From NCBI GenBank assembly GCA_046349355.1, contig JAXMCM010000018.1, positions 248,001-312,000 of the forward strand: a stretch of 64,000 nucleotides of DNA, given 5' to 3'. Of the stretch, positions 29,917-38,828 are shown piece after piece (the stretch's first letter is position 1; the number at the start of each line of letters is the position of its first letter). This DNA is from CALKJU01 sp046349355. Its GTDB lineage: Bacteria; Pseudomonadota; Alphaproteobacteria; Geminicoccales; Geminicoccaceae. The notes beneath the pieces are model-generated. The model was not told the origin of the DNA and ran no database searches. It saw only the letters and a list, made by a program, of their open reading frames with translations. A program made the translations under genes and the position numbers.

Positions 29917-30561
29917 CTACCCGGCCCGCCAGTGCGGCGGGACCGTGCGCTCGTAGTAGGGCAGCGCCTCGATCCGCCCCATCCAGGCGGCCAGCCGCGG
30001 CCCGATCAGGGCGCCGGCGTCGTGCTGCTCCATCCGCTCGCCGATCCGCCGCAGCATCCGCAGGAACGGGTAGAGGGTGAAGTCGGCGAGGCTGAGCTCG
30101 CCGGCCAGCCAGTCGCCGTCGAGGCCGGCGTCGAGCCGCGCCAGCTCGGGGGCCAAGGCCTCGCGCGCCGCCGCGATCTCGGCCGGATCGCCGTCGCCGG
30201 CGGGCTTGAACAGCGTCTGGCCGACCAGCCGGCGGAGCAGCGGATAGAGCAGCTCGTCGCCCTCGCGTGCCACCAGCCGGGCCAGCGCGCGGCGATGCGC
30301 GTTACCGGGCAAGAGCGTCGGCTCGGGGAACGCTTCCTCGAGATATTCGAGGATCACCGCCGATTCGTGCAGGTGCCAGCCGTCGTGGCTGATCGCCGGC
30401 ACCTTGCCGCGCGGGTTGACGGCGAGGAACGCCGGCGCCCGGTGCTCGCCCTTGTCGAAGTGCAGGCGGCGCGCCTCGTAGGCGATGCCCTTGTGCTCGA
30501 GCGCCAGCCACACCCGCCAGGCGAAGGGCGAGCCCGAGCCGTACCAGAAGATCAGCGACAT
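29917..30561 (-). CDS. Glutathione S-transferase family protein
   Basis: Two-domain GST-fold protein of 214 residues starting at MSLIFWYGSGSPFAWRVWLA; an in-frame ATG 18 codons upstream adds only unconserved residues. The N-terminal thioredoxin-like domain has the cis-Pro region (NPRGKVPAISHDG) and the ESAVILEYLEEAFP glutathione-binding motif. The C-terminal half is helical. Function (detoxification, isomerase or other) cannot be told. It converges on the CoxL-like gene with a 10-base gap. Confidence 0.88.
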   Translation of the reverse strand: MSLIFWYGSGSPFAWRVWLALEHKGIAYEARRLHFDKGEHRAPAFLAVNPRGKVPAISHDGWHLHESAVILEYLEEAFPEPTLLPGNAHRRALARLVAREGDELLYPLLRRLVGQTLFKPAGDGDPAEIAAAREALAPELARLDAGLDGDWLAGELSLADFTLYPFLRMLRRIGERMEQHDAGALIGPRLAAWMGRIEALPYYERTVPPHWRAG

Positions 30562-30650
30562 CCGGACCTCGTTGTTGGGCGGGCCCGGGCTGGACAAGCG
30601 CCCGCCGCGGCCCACTCTTGCCGCCGACCCTCGACAGCGGGAGGACCGGC

Positions 30651-30947
30651 ATGGCGACCTACACGATCAGCGACGCGACCGTACGCGCGGCCCGCGAGCT
30701 GCCGCAATGGCAGGTGCGCGAAGGGCAGCTCGTCCGCATCTACGAGACGAAGGGCTGGACCCGCTCGATCCAGCTGGCCAACGCCATCGGCCACCTCGCC
30801 GAGTGCGCCGACCATCATCCCGACCTCCTGGTGACCTGGCCGCGCCTCGAGGTCCGGCTCGTCACCCACGACGCCGGCGGCATCACCGGCAAGGACTTCG
30901 CGCTGGCCGCCAAGATCGAGGAGATCGCCGGCTGGAAGCCGGCCTAG
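30651..30947 (+). CDS. phhB: Pterin-4-alpha-carbinolamine dehydratase
   Basis: Small (98 residues) enzyme that dehydrates 4a-hydroxytetrahydrobiopterin after aromatic amino acid hydroxylation; related proteins also serve molybdopterin or folate metabolism. The family signature is CADHHPDL with the catalytic His pair (55-56), plus W and LVTHDAGGITGKDFALA. The start at MATYTISD follows a GGGAGGA box; an ATG 33 bases upstream is not needed. No phenylalanine hydroxylase gene is visible nearby. Confidence 0.92.
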   Translation: MATYTISDATVRAARELPQWQVREGQLVRIYETKGWTRSIQLANAIGHLAECADHHPDLLVTWPRLEVRLVTHDAGGITGKDFALAAKIEEIAGWKPA

Positions 30948-31049
30948 ACGCCAGCCGAGTGCGCTTCGTCACAGCCCGGGGCGCACGCTCCGGTATGGTC
31001 ATGATGGGTGCCGAATCCCCGGCGCCGGGCTCCTTGCTGGGAGAGCGAC

Positions 31050-32117
31050 ATGGCCATCGTCAACGGCACCGGCGGCAACGACAGCCGGTCGGGAACGGGC
31101 GGCAACGACTCGATCAGCCTGTTCGGCGGCAACGACCGGGGCTACGGCCTCGGCAGCAATGACACCCTGTTCGGCGGCAGCGGCAACGATACCCTCGACG
31201 GCGACGGCGGCAATGATTCCGTCAACGGCGGCGACGGCAACGATACCGTGTTCGGAGATGACGGCAACGACTGGCTCTACGGCGGCGGCAACGACAGCGG
31301 CGCCAGCGGCAACGACCGGCTTCACGGCGAAGACGGCAACGACACGGCCTTCGGCTATGCCGGCAACGACACGCTCGAGGGTGGCGCCGGCAACGACTAC
31401 CTGCGCGGCGGTAACGGCAACGACACCGTCTCGGGCGGCGAGCAGGCCGACGACCTCAACGGGTGGCACGGCAACGACACGCTCTACGGCGGCAACGGCG
31501 CCGACGACCTCGTCGGCGGTTACGGCAACGACGCCGGAAGTGACTGGCTGTACGGAGGCAATGGCAACGATGACTTCGACGGCGGTGCCGGCGACGACAC
31601 GATCTATGGTGGCAATGGCAACGACTACGCCAACGTCACCAGCGGCGGGAACGATGTCTTCTTCGGTGGAGCAGGCAACGACTTCTTCTACGGCTACACC
31701 GGCAACGAGAAGTATTTCGGCGATGCCGGCGACGACACCCTGTGGGGCTCGTCCGGCAACGACACGCTGGCCGGCGGCCTCGACAACGACACGCTGACCG
31801 GCCACGGCGGCGAGGATCGCTTCCTGTTCCTGTCGGTCAGCGACTCGCTGCACTTCAGCGACCTGATCACCGACTTCACGCAGGGCGAGGATGTCATCGA
31901 CGTCAGCCAGATCGACGCCGATGCCGGGACCTTCGCCAACGAGTCCTTCAGCTTCGATCCGACCGCCACCAGCTTCGGCGGCGCCGCCGAGATCCTCTTG
32001 TTCCAGATCGGCGGCTTCACCTACGTCTACCTGAACGTCGATGCCGACAACGTCGCCGAGAGCGCCTTCTCGCTGCAGGGCACGATCAACCTGACGGCGG
32101 CCGACTTCGCGCTCTGA
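31050..32117 (+). CDS. RTX-type calcium-binding protein A
   Basis: Predicted secreted calcium-binding protein of 355 residues, built almost entirely of nonapeptide glycine-rich repeats of the GGxGNDxL type from about residue 5 to 255. The C-terminal 90 residues carry the typical RTX closing segment (DLITDFTQGEDVIDVSQID) and end LTAADFAL, as expected for a type I secretion signal. There is no N-terminal signal peptide. The start is the ATG at 31050 after GGGAGAG. It differs from the 44-59 kb RTX proteins in having no FG-GAP repeats. No exporter genes are in the window. Confidence 0.9.
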   Translation: MAIVNGTGGNDSRSGTGGNDSISLFGGNDRGYGLGSNDTLFGGSGNDTLDGDGGNDSVNGGDGNDTVFGDDGNDWLYGGGNDSGASGNDRLHGEDGNDTAFGYAGNDTLEGGAGNDYLRGGNGNDTVSGGEQADDLNGWHGNDTLYGGNGADDLVGGYGNDAGSDWLYGGNGNDDFDGGAGDDTIYGGNGNDYANVTSGGNDVFFGGAGNDFFYGYTGNEKYFGDAGDDTLWGSSGNDTLAGGLDNDTLTGHGGEDRFLFLSVSDSLHFSDLITDFTQGEDVIDVSQIDADAGTFANESFSFDPTATSFGGAAEILLFQIGGFTYVYLNVDADNVAESAFSLQGTINLTAADFAL

Positions 32118-32137
32118 GCCGGGCGGCGGGCGGGGAC

Positions 32138-32157
32138 GGCCGCCGCAGCGGGCGGCC
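32138..32157. terminator. Hairpin between convergent genes
   Basis: GGCCGCC-6 bases-GGCGGCC lies in the 45-base gap between the ends of the RTX gene and the dehydrogenase gene. There is no U-tract, but its placement suits a bidirectional transcription end. Confidence 0.45.
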
Positions 32158-32162
32158 GCTCC

Positions 32163-32957
32163 TCAGCTGATCGTGCGCAGCATCCCGCCGTCGGCGTAGT
32201 AGGTCGAGCCGACGCTGTAGGTCGCCTTGTCCGAGCAGAGGAAGACGAAGTAGTTGGCCATCTCCTCGGGCGAGGCGAAGCGCTTGATCGGCGCGAACTC
32301 GTCGGCGACGCCCTGGATGTAGTCCTGCCAGGTGCGGCCGGTGCCCTCGGTCAGCTGGGTCGCGGTCTTGATCCAGTCCGGGGTCAGGCACAGGCCGAGG
32401 TTCAGCGTGTTGACCCGGATGTTCGAGGGGATCAGCTCGTTGGCCAGGCACTTGGCGAACATCACCAGCGCCGCCTTGGTGGTGTTGTAGATCGGCTCGT
32501 ACCACAGCGGCTGGGTGGCGCAGATCGAGGCGTTGTTGAGGATGACGCCGCCGCCGCGCGCCTTCATGCCCGGCGCCAGGCCGCGCGACAGCCGCACCGC
32601 CGCCATGACGTGCAGCTCCCAGTAGTGCTGCCACTTCTCGTCCGCGGCCTCGAGGATCGTCTCGTTGCTGCCCGAGCCGGCGTTGTTGATGAGGATGTCG
32701 CAGCCGCCGAAGGCCTTGCCGACCTCGTCGATGACATGGGCGCAGCCGGCGGCGGTGGCGACGTCGGCGGTGATCGCGACCGCCTTGCGGCCGCTTCTCG
32801 CGGCGACGGCGCGGGCCTGCTCGGCGGCGCGCTCGCCGTTGCGGGCGACGATGACGATGTCCACGCCCTCGGCGGCCAGCCCGTGCGCCACCGCCAGCCC
32901 GATGCCGACGCTGCCGCCGGTGATGACGGCGACCTTGTCCTTCAGCCCGAGATCCAT
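32163..32957 (-). CDS. Short-chain dehydrogenase/reductase, last gene of a sugar-uptake operon
   Basis: NAD(P)-dependent oxidoreductase of 264 residues. The Rossmann GGSVGIG (about residues 14-20), the INNAG motif, the catalytic Ser in NNASI and the YNTTK pair are all visible. It ends with the usual SVGSTYYADGGM. It is 46 bases after the second permease gene and in the same direction, so it probably oxidises the sugar or polyol taken up by the transporter; the exact substrate is not inferable. Confidence 0.9.
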   Translation of the reverse strand: MDLGLKDKVAVITGGSVGIGLAVAHGLAAEGVDIVIVARNGERAAEQARAVAARSGRKAVAITADVATAAGCAHVIDEVGKAFGGCDILINNAGSGSNETILEAADEKWQHYWELHVMAAVRLSRGLAPGMKARGGGVILNNASICATQPLWYEPIYNTTKAALVMFAKCLANELIPSNIRVNTLNLGLCLTPDWIKTATQLTEGTGRTWQDYIQGVADEFAPIKRFASPEEMANYFVFLCSDKATYSVGSTYYADGGMLRTIS

Positions 32958-33003
32958 GGCCCGCTCCCCCTGATGCGGCGGGGCCTGCCGCCCCGGCCGG
33001 CGC

Positions 33004-33963
33004 CTATTTCACGATCGGGATCTTGCTGCGGTCGATGGTGATGGCGACCGCCAGGATGAGGACGACGCCGAAGACGATCTGCTGGGCGAAGATGTCGACG
33101 CCGACGAAGGTCATGCCGATGCGGATGACCGAGATGATCAGGGCCCCCACCGCCGTCCGCCAGATGCTGCCGACGCCGCCGGTGATGGCGGTGCCGCCGA
33201 CGACGACGGCGGCGATCGACGGCAGCAGCAGCTCGTTGGCCAGCGTCGGCGAGCCCGAGGCGAGCCGCCCGGCGAGGATCACCCCGGCGAACCCGGCCAG
33301 CGCCCCGGACAGGGTCAGCGCGATCACCTTCTGCCGGTCGACCTTGACGCCCGAGGCGTAGGCCGCGGCCTCGCCGGCGCCGATGGCGGCGCTGTAGCGG
33401 CCGAAGCGGGTGCGGCCCTGGACGATGTTGGCCACCACCAGGACGATGATGCCGATGATGACCTCGTGCGGGATGCCGAAGCTGACCGACGAGACCCAGC
33501 TCAGATAGGCGCGCTGCTCCTCGCCCAGCGTGATCGAGCGCGCGCCGGAGATGACGAGGGCGGTGCCGGCGAGCACGCCGCTGACCGCCAGCGTGGCGAT
33601 GAAGGACGGGATCTTCAGCCGGACATGGGCGAGCCCGCCGCAGACGCCGGACAGCGCACCCACCGCGATGGCGAGGAAAATGCTGCCGTAGCCCAGCTGG
33701 GTCACGGTCAGGGCGACGATGACGCTGGCCAGCGAGGCCATCGCCTGGATCGACAGGTCGATGCCGCCCAGCATGATGACGAAGGTGACGCCGGTCGCCA
33801 GCACGAACAGCGTCGCGGTGTCGGCGGCCAGCACCAGCAGCGTCTGGATCTGCAGGAACTGCGGCGTGACGAAGCCGACGATGGCGCACAGCACGACCAG
33901 CGTCAGCACCGGCAGCCACTGCCGCAGCGTCTCGCGGTCGATGCGGGAGGCGAGCGCGCTCAT
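33004..33963 (-). CDS. Sugar ABC transporter permease (RbsC/XylH family), second
   Basis: Integral membrane subunit of a carbohydrate-uptake (CUT2) transporter, 319 residues with about 8-10 hydrophobic helices. The family segment GALSGVCGGLAHVRLKIPSFIATLAVSGVLAG (in parts) and SIAAVVVGGTAITGGVGSIWRT are typical of branched-chain/ribose-type permeases. It lies 4 bases after the ATPase gene. The operon has two different permeases, so the channel is likely a heterodimer, as in rhamnose- and AI-2-type systems. Confidence 0.92.
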   Translation of the reverse strand: MSALASRIDRETLRQWLPVLTLVVLCAIVGFVTPQFLQIQTLLVLAADTATLFVLATGVTFVIMLGGIDLSIQAMASLASVIVALTVTQLGYGSIFLAIAVGALSGVCGGLAHVRLKIPSFIATLAVSGVLAGTALVISGARSITLGEEQRAYLSWVSSVSFGIPHEVIIGIIVLVVANIVQGRTRFGRYSAAIGAGEAAAYASGVKVDRQKVIALTLSGALAGFAGVILAGRLASGSPTLANELLLPSIAAVVVGGTAITGGVGSIWRTAVGALIISVIRIGMTFVGVDIFAQQIVFGVVLILAVAITIDRSKIPIVK

Positions 33964-33967
33964 CGGC

Positions 33968-35491
33968 TCATACCATGTGCTCGATCAGCTGGACCTGCTG
34001 CGGCTTGTGGCCGGGTGCGGCGTCGGTGCGATGGGTAATGGTCCCGTCGCGCATCACCAGCACGGTGTGGCTGAGGCCGATCGTCTCCTCCAGCGTGTCC
34101 GAGGTCAGCACCACCGCCATGCCCTCGGCGGTGACGGCGCGGACGAGGTCGTAGACCTCCTCCTTGGCGCCGACGTCGAGGCCGCGGGTCGGATGGTCGA
34201 GGATCAGGATGCGCGAGCGCGCGTTCAGCCACTTGGCCAGCACCACCTTCTGCTGGTTGCCGCCCGAGAGGTTGAGGCAGAGCGCGTCGATGCTGGGCGT
34301 GCGGACGTGCAGCTTGTCGACCCACTCCTTGGCCAGCCGGCGCTCGGCGCCGGTGTCGATCAGGCCGTGGCGCAGCAGCGACGGCAGGCTCGCCAGCGTC
34401 ATGTTGGCGGCGACCGGCAGGAACAGCACCAGCCCCTCGGTGCGCCGCTCGCGCGGGATGTAGCCGATGCCGCGGTCGGCGGCGTCGGCCGGCGAGGCGA
34501 AGCGCACCTCCTGCCCGCCGACGGTGAGCCTTCCCGACTCGTGCGGCCCGAACCCGGCCAGCGTCCGCGCCAGCTCCTCGCGTCCGGAGCCGATGACGCC
34601 GGCGATGCCGAGGATCTCGCCGGCATGCAGCGCGAAGCCGATGTCGCGGTAAGCACCCGGCAGGGTCAGCCCCTCGGCCTTGAGCAGCACCTCGTCGCGG
34701 TAGGGCTTCTGCAGCGGCTCGCGGTAGTACTCGGCCTGCAGGCCGCGGCCGACCATCAGCTGGTGCAGCCGGTGCACGTCGGCCTCGGCCGCCGGCAGCT
34801 CGGCGACGACCGCACCGTCCTTCATCACGTAGACGCGGTCGCTGAGCTCCAGCACCTCGTCGAGGCGGTGCGAGACGAAGACGAACGAGGCGCGGACCCG
34901 CAGGGCCCGGACGCGCTCGAACAGGATGTCGATGTCGGCCCGCTCGAGCACCGAGGTCGGCTCGTCGAGCAGGATGACGAGGTGGCCCTGGGCCTGGTCC
35001 TCGAGGGTCAGCGCCTTGGCCAGCTCGACCATCTGCCGGGTGGCGAAGTCGAGGTCGGCGGCACGGGTGCGCGGGTCGAGCTCGTCGAGCCCGACCTTGG
35101 CCAGCTGCTTGCGCGCCGCCTCGTTCAGCGCACTCCAGCGGACGAGGCCCAGCCGGGTGAACGGCCCCTCGTTGCCCAGCCAGATGTTCTCGCCGACGGT
35201 GAGGTTGGTCAGGAGCGACTGCTCCTGGAAGACCATGCCGATGCCCTGCCGGGCGGCGTCGGTGGCGTCGCGCAGCACGACCGGCTTGCCGGCGAGGAGG
35301 ATCTCGCCGCTGTCGGGCTGGTAGACGCCGGCGAGGATGCGCATCAGCGTCGACTTGCCGGCGCCGTTCTCGCCGATCAGGCCGACCACCTCGTGCGGGC
35401 GGATCTCGAGGTCCACGGCCTTCAGCGCGTGCACGCCGGGAAAGCGCTTCTCGACCTTGCGCAGGGCGAGGACGGGCGTCGCCTCGCTCAC
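33968..35491 (-). CDS. Sugar ABC transporter ATP-binding protein (two ABC domains)
   Basis: CUT2-type ATPase of 507 residues with two nucleotide-binding domains. The first has Walker A GENGAGKST (residues 40-48), a Q-loop and the DEPTSVLE Walker B. The second has the degenerate GVIGSGREELARTLAG Walker A and an intact LSGGNQQKV signature, as in RbsA. The GTG start at 35491 overlaps the stop of the upstream permease as GTGA, suggesting coupled translation; the frame extends further upstream only by chance. Confidence 0.94.
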   Translation of the reverse strand: MSEATPVLALRKVEKRFPGVHALKAVDLEIRPHEVVGLIGENGAGKSTLMRILAGVYQPDSGEILLAGKPVVLRDATDAARQGIGMVFQEQSLLTNLTVGENIWLGNEGPFTRLGLVRWSALNEAARKQLAKVGLDELDPRTRAADLDFATRQMVELAKALTLEDQAQGHLVILLDEPTSVLERADIDILFERVRALRVRASFVFVSHRLDEVLELSDRVYVMKDGAVVAELPAAEADVHRLHQLMVGRGLQAEYYREPLQKPYRDEVLLKAEGLTLPGAYRDIGFALHAGEILGIAGVIGSGREELARTLAGFGPHESGRLTVGGQEVRFASPADAADRGIGYIPRERRTEGLVLFLPVAANMTLASLPSLLRHGLIDTGAERRLAKEWVDKLHVRTPSIDALCLNLSGGNQQKVVLAKWLNARSRILILDHPTRGLDVGAKEEVYDLVRAVTAEGMAVVLTSDTLEETIGLSHTVLVMRDGTITHRTDAAPGHKPQQVQLIEHMV

Positions 35492-36504
35492 TTGACGATC
35501 CGCATCCGCAGGCGGTCGATCGAGATGGCGACCGCGGCGATGATCATCAGCCCCTGCACCGCCTGCTGCACGTAGGGGCTGACGCCCATCAGCACCATGC
35601 CGTTGCTGAGCACGGCGACGATCATGACGCCGACCAGGGTCTGCAGCACGCTGCCCTGACCTCCCGTCAGGGCGGTGCCGCCGACGACGACGGCGGTGAT
35701 GGTGGTGAACAGGCGGCCCTGGCCGATCAGGGCGTTGCCGAGGCCCAGCTGCGCCGCGGCGAGGATGCCGCCGAGCGCGTAGAACACGCCGGCGATGGTG
35801 AAGGTGGCGATGCGCACCCTGGCCACCGGGATGCCGGACAGCGCCGCCAGCTCCTCGCCGCCGCCCAGCGCGTACATGTAGCGGCCGAGGCGGGTGTGGT
35901 CCTGGATGACGTAGGCGATGCCGAGCGCCGCCAGGGCCAGCCAGACGCCCCACGGCATGCCGAGGAAGCGCTCGATGGCGAGGCCGCGGATCAGGCCGTC
36001 ATTGATGCGCACGGCGATGCCGCCGAGGATCGCGTTGGCCAGCCCGACGCCGACGAACCACATCCCCAGCGTCGCCATGAACGAGGGGATCTTCATCTTC
36101 ACGTGGACGACGCCGTTGACGAAGCCGGCGCCGGCGCCGATCGCCAGCACGATCAGGGCACCGAGGATCCCGAAGTCGTTGGGGTTGGCGCCGTTCAGCA
36201 CCAGCAGGCTGAGGCAGACCGCGGCCAGCGACAGCACGCCCTCCACCGACAGGTCGATCGAGCCCATCAGGATGATGAAGGTGGCGCCGAGGCCCAGCAC
36301 CAGCGGGATCATCGCCGACTGGGCGATGCGGACGAAGTTCGAGAAGCTGAGGAAGTTCGGGTTGATGAAGGCGATGATCACGCAGAGCAGCACCAGGACC
36401 ATGACCGGGGCCCAGGGTGCGATGCGGAATCGGGCTGCCCGGCCACGCCGCTGGGCGTGACCGGGCTTCCCGGCCGGGTCGGCCGTCTCGGTGCTGGCTG
36501 CCAT
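35488..36504 (-). CDS. Sugar ABC transporter permease (RbsC family), first
   Basis: CUT2 permease of 338 residues, paralogous to the second permease of the operon. Shared landmarks are FVNGVVHVKMKIPSFMATLGMWFVG (in parts), AVVVGGTALTGGQGSV and the C-terminal ISIDRLRMRIVK, which mirrors ITIDRSKIPIVK in the other permease. The N-terminal 25 residues are hydrophilic and basic. It is 37 bases downstream of the binding-protein gene. Confidence 0.92.
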   Translation of the reverse strand: MAASTETADPAGKPGHAQRRGRAARFRIAPWAPVMVLVLLCVIIAFINPNFLSFSNFVRIAQSAMIPLVLGLGATFIILMGSIDLSVEGVLSLAAVCLSLLVLNGANPNDFGILGALIVLAIGAGAGFVNGVVHVKMKIPSFMATLGMWFVGVGLANAILGGIAVRINDGLIRGLAIERFLGMPWGVWLALAALGIAYVIQDHTRLGRYMYALGGGEELAALSGIPVARVRIATFTIAGVFYALGGILAAAQLGLGNALIGQGRLFTTITAVVVGGTALTGGQGSVLQTLVGVMIVAVLSNGMVLMGVSPYVQQAVQGLMIIAAVAISIDRLRMRIVK

Positions 36505-36541
36505 CGAGCGTGACCGCCCGGAACGCGAGCGGTGCGCCCGC

Positions 36542-37621
36542 TCAGTTGTACTGGATCTGTCCGGTCACCCGGCCCCAGATGTCGTTCCAGTCGAGCTGCG
36601 GCTCGTTCTTGATGTTGCTCTCGTAGAACTCCTTGGCGTTCTCGGCGGTGACGTAGATGCCCTTGCCGTAGAACTCGCGGTGGTCCATCGGCTCCTTGCT
36701 CGGGTCGAACTTGCCGGTCTTGGCCTGGTAGGCGATCGAGAGGCCCATGCCGCCCTGCCAGAAGGGATCCCAGGCGACGGTGCCGGCCATCTCGCCGTTC
36801 ATCACCGCCTCGACCGCCAGCTGGATGCCGTCGATGCCGGTGACCGGCACCTTGCCGGCGCGGCCGTCGGCGCGCAGCGCCTCGACGGCGGCCAGGCCCA
36901 TGTCGTCGTTGGCCGCCCAGATGCCGGTCAGCTCGTCGCCGAACTGGGTGAGCCAGGCGTTGACCTTCTCGAGCGCCTCGGTGGCCGACCAGTTGGCGAC
37001 CTGGAAGTCGAGCAGCTTGACGTCCGGATTGGCCGCCAGCGCCTCCTCGAGGCCCTTGCGGCGCTCGATGGCGGGCACGTTCGACAGGATGCCGCCGAGC
37101 GCGCAGATGCCGCCCTTGCCGCCCATCGCCTTGATCAGCGCCTCGGCCATCGCCTTGCCGGCGGGCACGCCGCTGAACGAGATGTGCGAGACGTAGTTCG
37201 GGTTGTGGTCCCAGGGATGCAGGTCGTTCGGCTTGTTCCACTGGGTGACGACGTAGGCGCCGGCGGCCTGGCAGGCCTCGACGATCGGCCGCGCGTCCGG
37301 GCTGTCGTTCGGGTCGACGTTCAGCGCCATGTTGCCGCCGGTCTTGGCCAGCATGGCCTTGATGTCGGCGACGCACTTCTCGCTGTTGCCCTCGGTGACG
37401 AGGGTCACGTACTCGGCGCCGATCGCCTTGGCGAAGGCGGCCCCGCCCTTGTTCCAGGTGGCGTGGTACGGGTTGGTCAGCGAGCGGATCGAGTTGACGA
37501 CCACCGGCGTGTCGGCCGCCGAGACCCGGCGAACCCACGGCATCGCGACGCTGCCGGCGGCCAGCGCGCTGACCTGAAGCAGACGACGGCGACCGATTCC
37601 GGACGTGATGATGCTTGCCAT
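36542..37621 (-). CDS. Sugar ABC transporter substrate-binding protein
   Basis: Periplasmic binding protein of the type 1 (ribose/galactose-like) fold, 359 residues from MASIITSGIGRRRLLQVSALAAG. This N-terminus looks like a twin-arginine or Sec signal ending near VSAADT. The mature part has the NPYHATWNKGG start, the NPNDSPDARPIVEACQAAGAYVVTQWN segment and the GIDGIQLAVEAVMNGEMAGTV region of the family. It heads the transporter operon. Its ligand is unknown; a pentose, deoxysugar or polyol is plausible given the SDR partner. Confidence 0.92.
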   Translation of the reverse strand: MASIITSGIGRRRLLQVSALAAGSVAMPWVRRVSAADTPVVVNSIRSLTNPYHATWNKGGAAFAKAIGAEYVTLVTEGNSEKCVADIKAMLAKTGGNMALNVDPNDSPDARPIVEACQAAGAYVVTQWNKPNDLHPWDHNPNYVSHISFSGVPAGKAMAEALIKAMGGKGGICALGGILSNVPAIERRKGLEEALAANPDVKLLDFQVANWSATEALEKVNAWLTQFGDELTGIWAANDDMGLAAVEALRADGRAGKVPVTGIDGIQLAVEAVMNGEMAGTVAWDPFWQGGMGLSIAYQAKTGKFDPSKEPMDHREFYGKGIYVTAENAKEFYESNIKNEPQLDWNDIWGRVTGQIQYN

Positions 37622-37667
37622 GCCCTTGCCCCCCTGACGGTTATGTTTGCATGCAGCAGCAGGCATA

Positions 37668-37690
37668 AACCGGTAACACAGTAACCGGTT
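37668..37690 (-). promoter_or_regulatory. 23-bp palindromic operator candidate ahead of the sugar-transporter operon
   Basis: AACCGGTAAC-ACA-GTAACCGGTT is an inverted repeat with one central mismatch pair. It lies 47 bases upstream of the binding-protein start, where a repressor or activator site is expected. A looser TTATG..CATAA inverted pair (37641-37645 and 37664-37668) sits beside it. No regulator gene is adjacent, so the binding protein cannot be named. Confidence 0.6.
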
Positions 37691-37712
37691 GGTGACAAGC
37701 GGCGGGGGTCGC

Positions 37713-38288
37713 CTAGCCGGGCGGAATCTCGGCGTCGCGGCCGACGCTGCGGATCATCTCGACGAGATCGGGGCGGGCCGATACCTGCAGCCGGTAGTGC
37801 TCGCGCAGCGCCGCCGACAGCCGGCCGCCGCAGCCGAGCAGGTCGTCGGCGAAGCCGATCATCCGCGAGTTCGGCCAGGCCTGGGCGCGGATGGCGCGCA
37901 GCCGGGCGAACACGCCCTCCTCGTCGCCCGGCGTCTCGGCCGCCAGCAGCGTCGCCAGCGCCGCGGTCGAGCGCGAGATGCCGGCGTGGCAGTGGATCAG
38001 CAGGTGCGACAGGTCGGAGCCGTCGGCGTGGATGGTGTCGCCGAAGGCGAGGATGGTCCCGACATCCTCGCGGGTCGGCGCGATGAAGCCCGGATACTCC
38101 TCGATGATGTCGTGGAAGCGCATCGTCTCGCGGGCGTGCGGGTCCCAGGCGGCGAAGGCCGTCGGGTCCGGGTAGCCCGGGTCGAGGATGGACAGGACAT
38201 GGGTGACGGCGCGCTGGCCCTGGCCGTGGAGCTCCCCGAGCCCGCAGACGGTCAGTTCCACCCCACGCGCGGCGAGGGCGACTGGCAT
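37713..38288 (-). CDS. Protein tyrosine phosphatase-like protein
   Basis: Predicted cysteine phosphatase of 191 residues. The P-loop is HCHAGISRST (Cys100, Arg106), matching the HCxxGxxR(S/T) signature of tyrosine and dual-specificity phosphatases. The general-acid Asp is probably in RFHDIIEEYPG. The start at MPVALAARG is favoured; an in-frame ATG 12 codons upstream is possible. It reads toward the sugar operon on the same strand but its stop lies 91 bases before that operon starts. Substrate (phosphotyrosine, phosphoinositide or nucleotide) is unknown. Confidence 0.85.
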   Translation of the reverse strand: MPVALAARGVELTVCGLGELHGQGQRAVTHVLSILDPGYPDPTAFAAWDPHARETMRFHDIIEEYPGFIAPTREDVGTILAFGDTIHADGSDLSHLLIHCHAGISRSTAALATLLAAETPGDEEGVFARLRAIRAQAWPNSRMIGFADDLLGCGGRLSAALREHYRLQVSARPDLVEMIRSVGRDAEIPPG

Positions 38289-38358
38289 GCCCGTCCCTGT
38301 GCGCCTCGGGCCCGCCGCTGGCAAGGGCCGCCGGCGGGCGGCACGCCTGCAGCGATGG

Positions 38359-38823
38359 CTAGGCCGCGGCCGGCCCGTCCCAGCGCCGCGCCGCGGCGTC
38401 GTCGGCCTCGCGGGCGTCGACCCAGCGCTCGCCGTCGGGGGTCTCCTCGAGCTTCCAGAACGGGGCGCGGGTCTTCAGCCAGTCGATCAGGAAGGCGCAG
38501 GCCTCCAGCGCCGCCGCCCGGTGCGCCGAGGCGGTCAGCACCAGCACGATCGGCTCGCCGGGCAGCATCCGGCCGTGGCGGTGGATCAGCAGCACGTCCT
38601 GCAGCGGCCAGCGTGCGCGGGCCTCGGCCTCGATGTGCCCGAGCTCGCGCTCGGTCATGCCGGGATAGTGCTCGAGGGTCATCGCCAGCACCGGCGTGCC
38701 GTGATGGTGGTCGCGGACCAGCCCGAGGAAGCTGGCGATGCCGCCGGCGTCGGGGCGGCCGCGGGCGAAGGCCGCGAGCTCCGCCCCGGGGTCGAAGGCC
38801 TCGGCCTGGACGCGGACCGCCAC
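38359..38823 (-). CDS. moaE: Molybdopterin synthase catalytic subunit
   Basis: With MoaD it inserts sulfur into precursor Z to make molybdopterin. Length 154 residues. The signatures GGIASFLGLVRDHHHG, LEHYPGMTERELG and the catalytic Lys region DWLKTRAPFWKLEE are clear. It is 5 bases after moaD. The organism needs the cofactor at least for MsrP and the CoxL-like enzyme in this window. Confidence 0.95.
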   Translation of the reverse strand: MAVRVQAEAFDPGAELAAFARGRPDAGGIASFLGLVRDHHHGTPVLAMTLEHYPGMTERELGHIEAEARARWPLQDVLLIHRHGRMLPGEPIVLVLTASAHRAAALEACAFLIDWLKTRAPFWKLEETPDGERWVDAREADDAAARRWDGPAAA

Positions 38824-38828
38824 GGGGC

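Noticed and set aside
30618..30650. Upstream ATG for the pterin dehydratase
   Set aside because: Adds unconserved residues; the ATG at 30651 has the better Shine-Dalgarno and homologous start.
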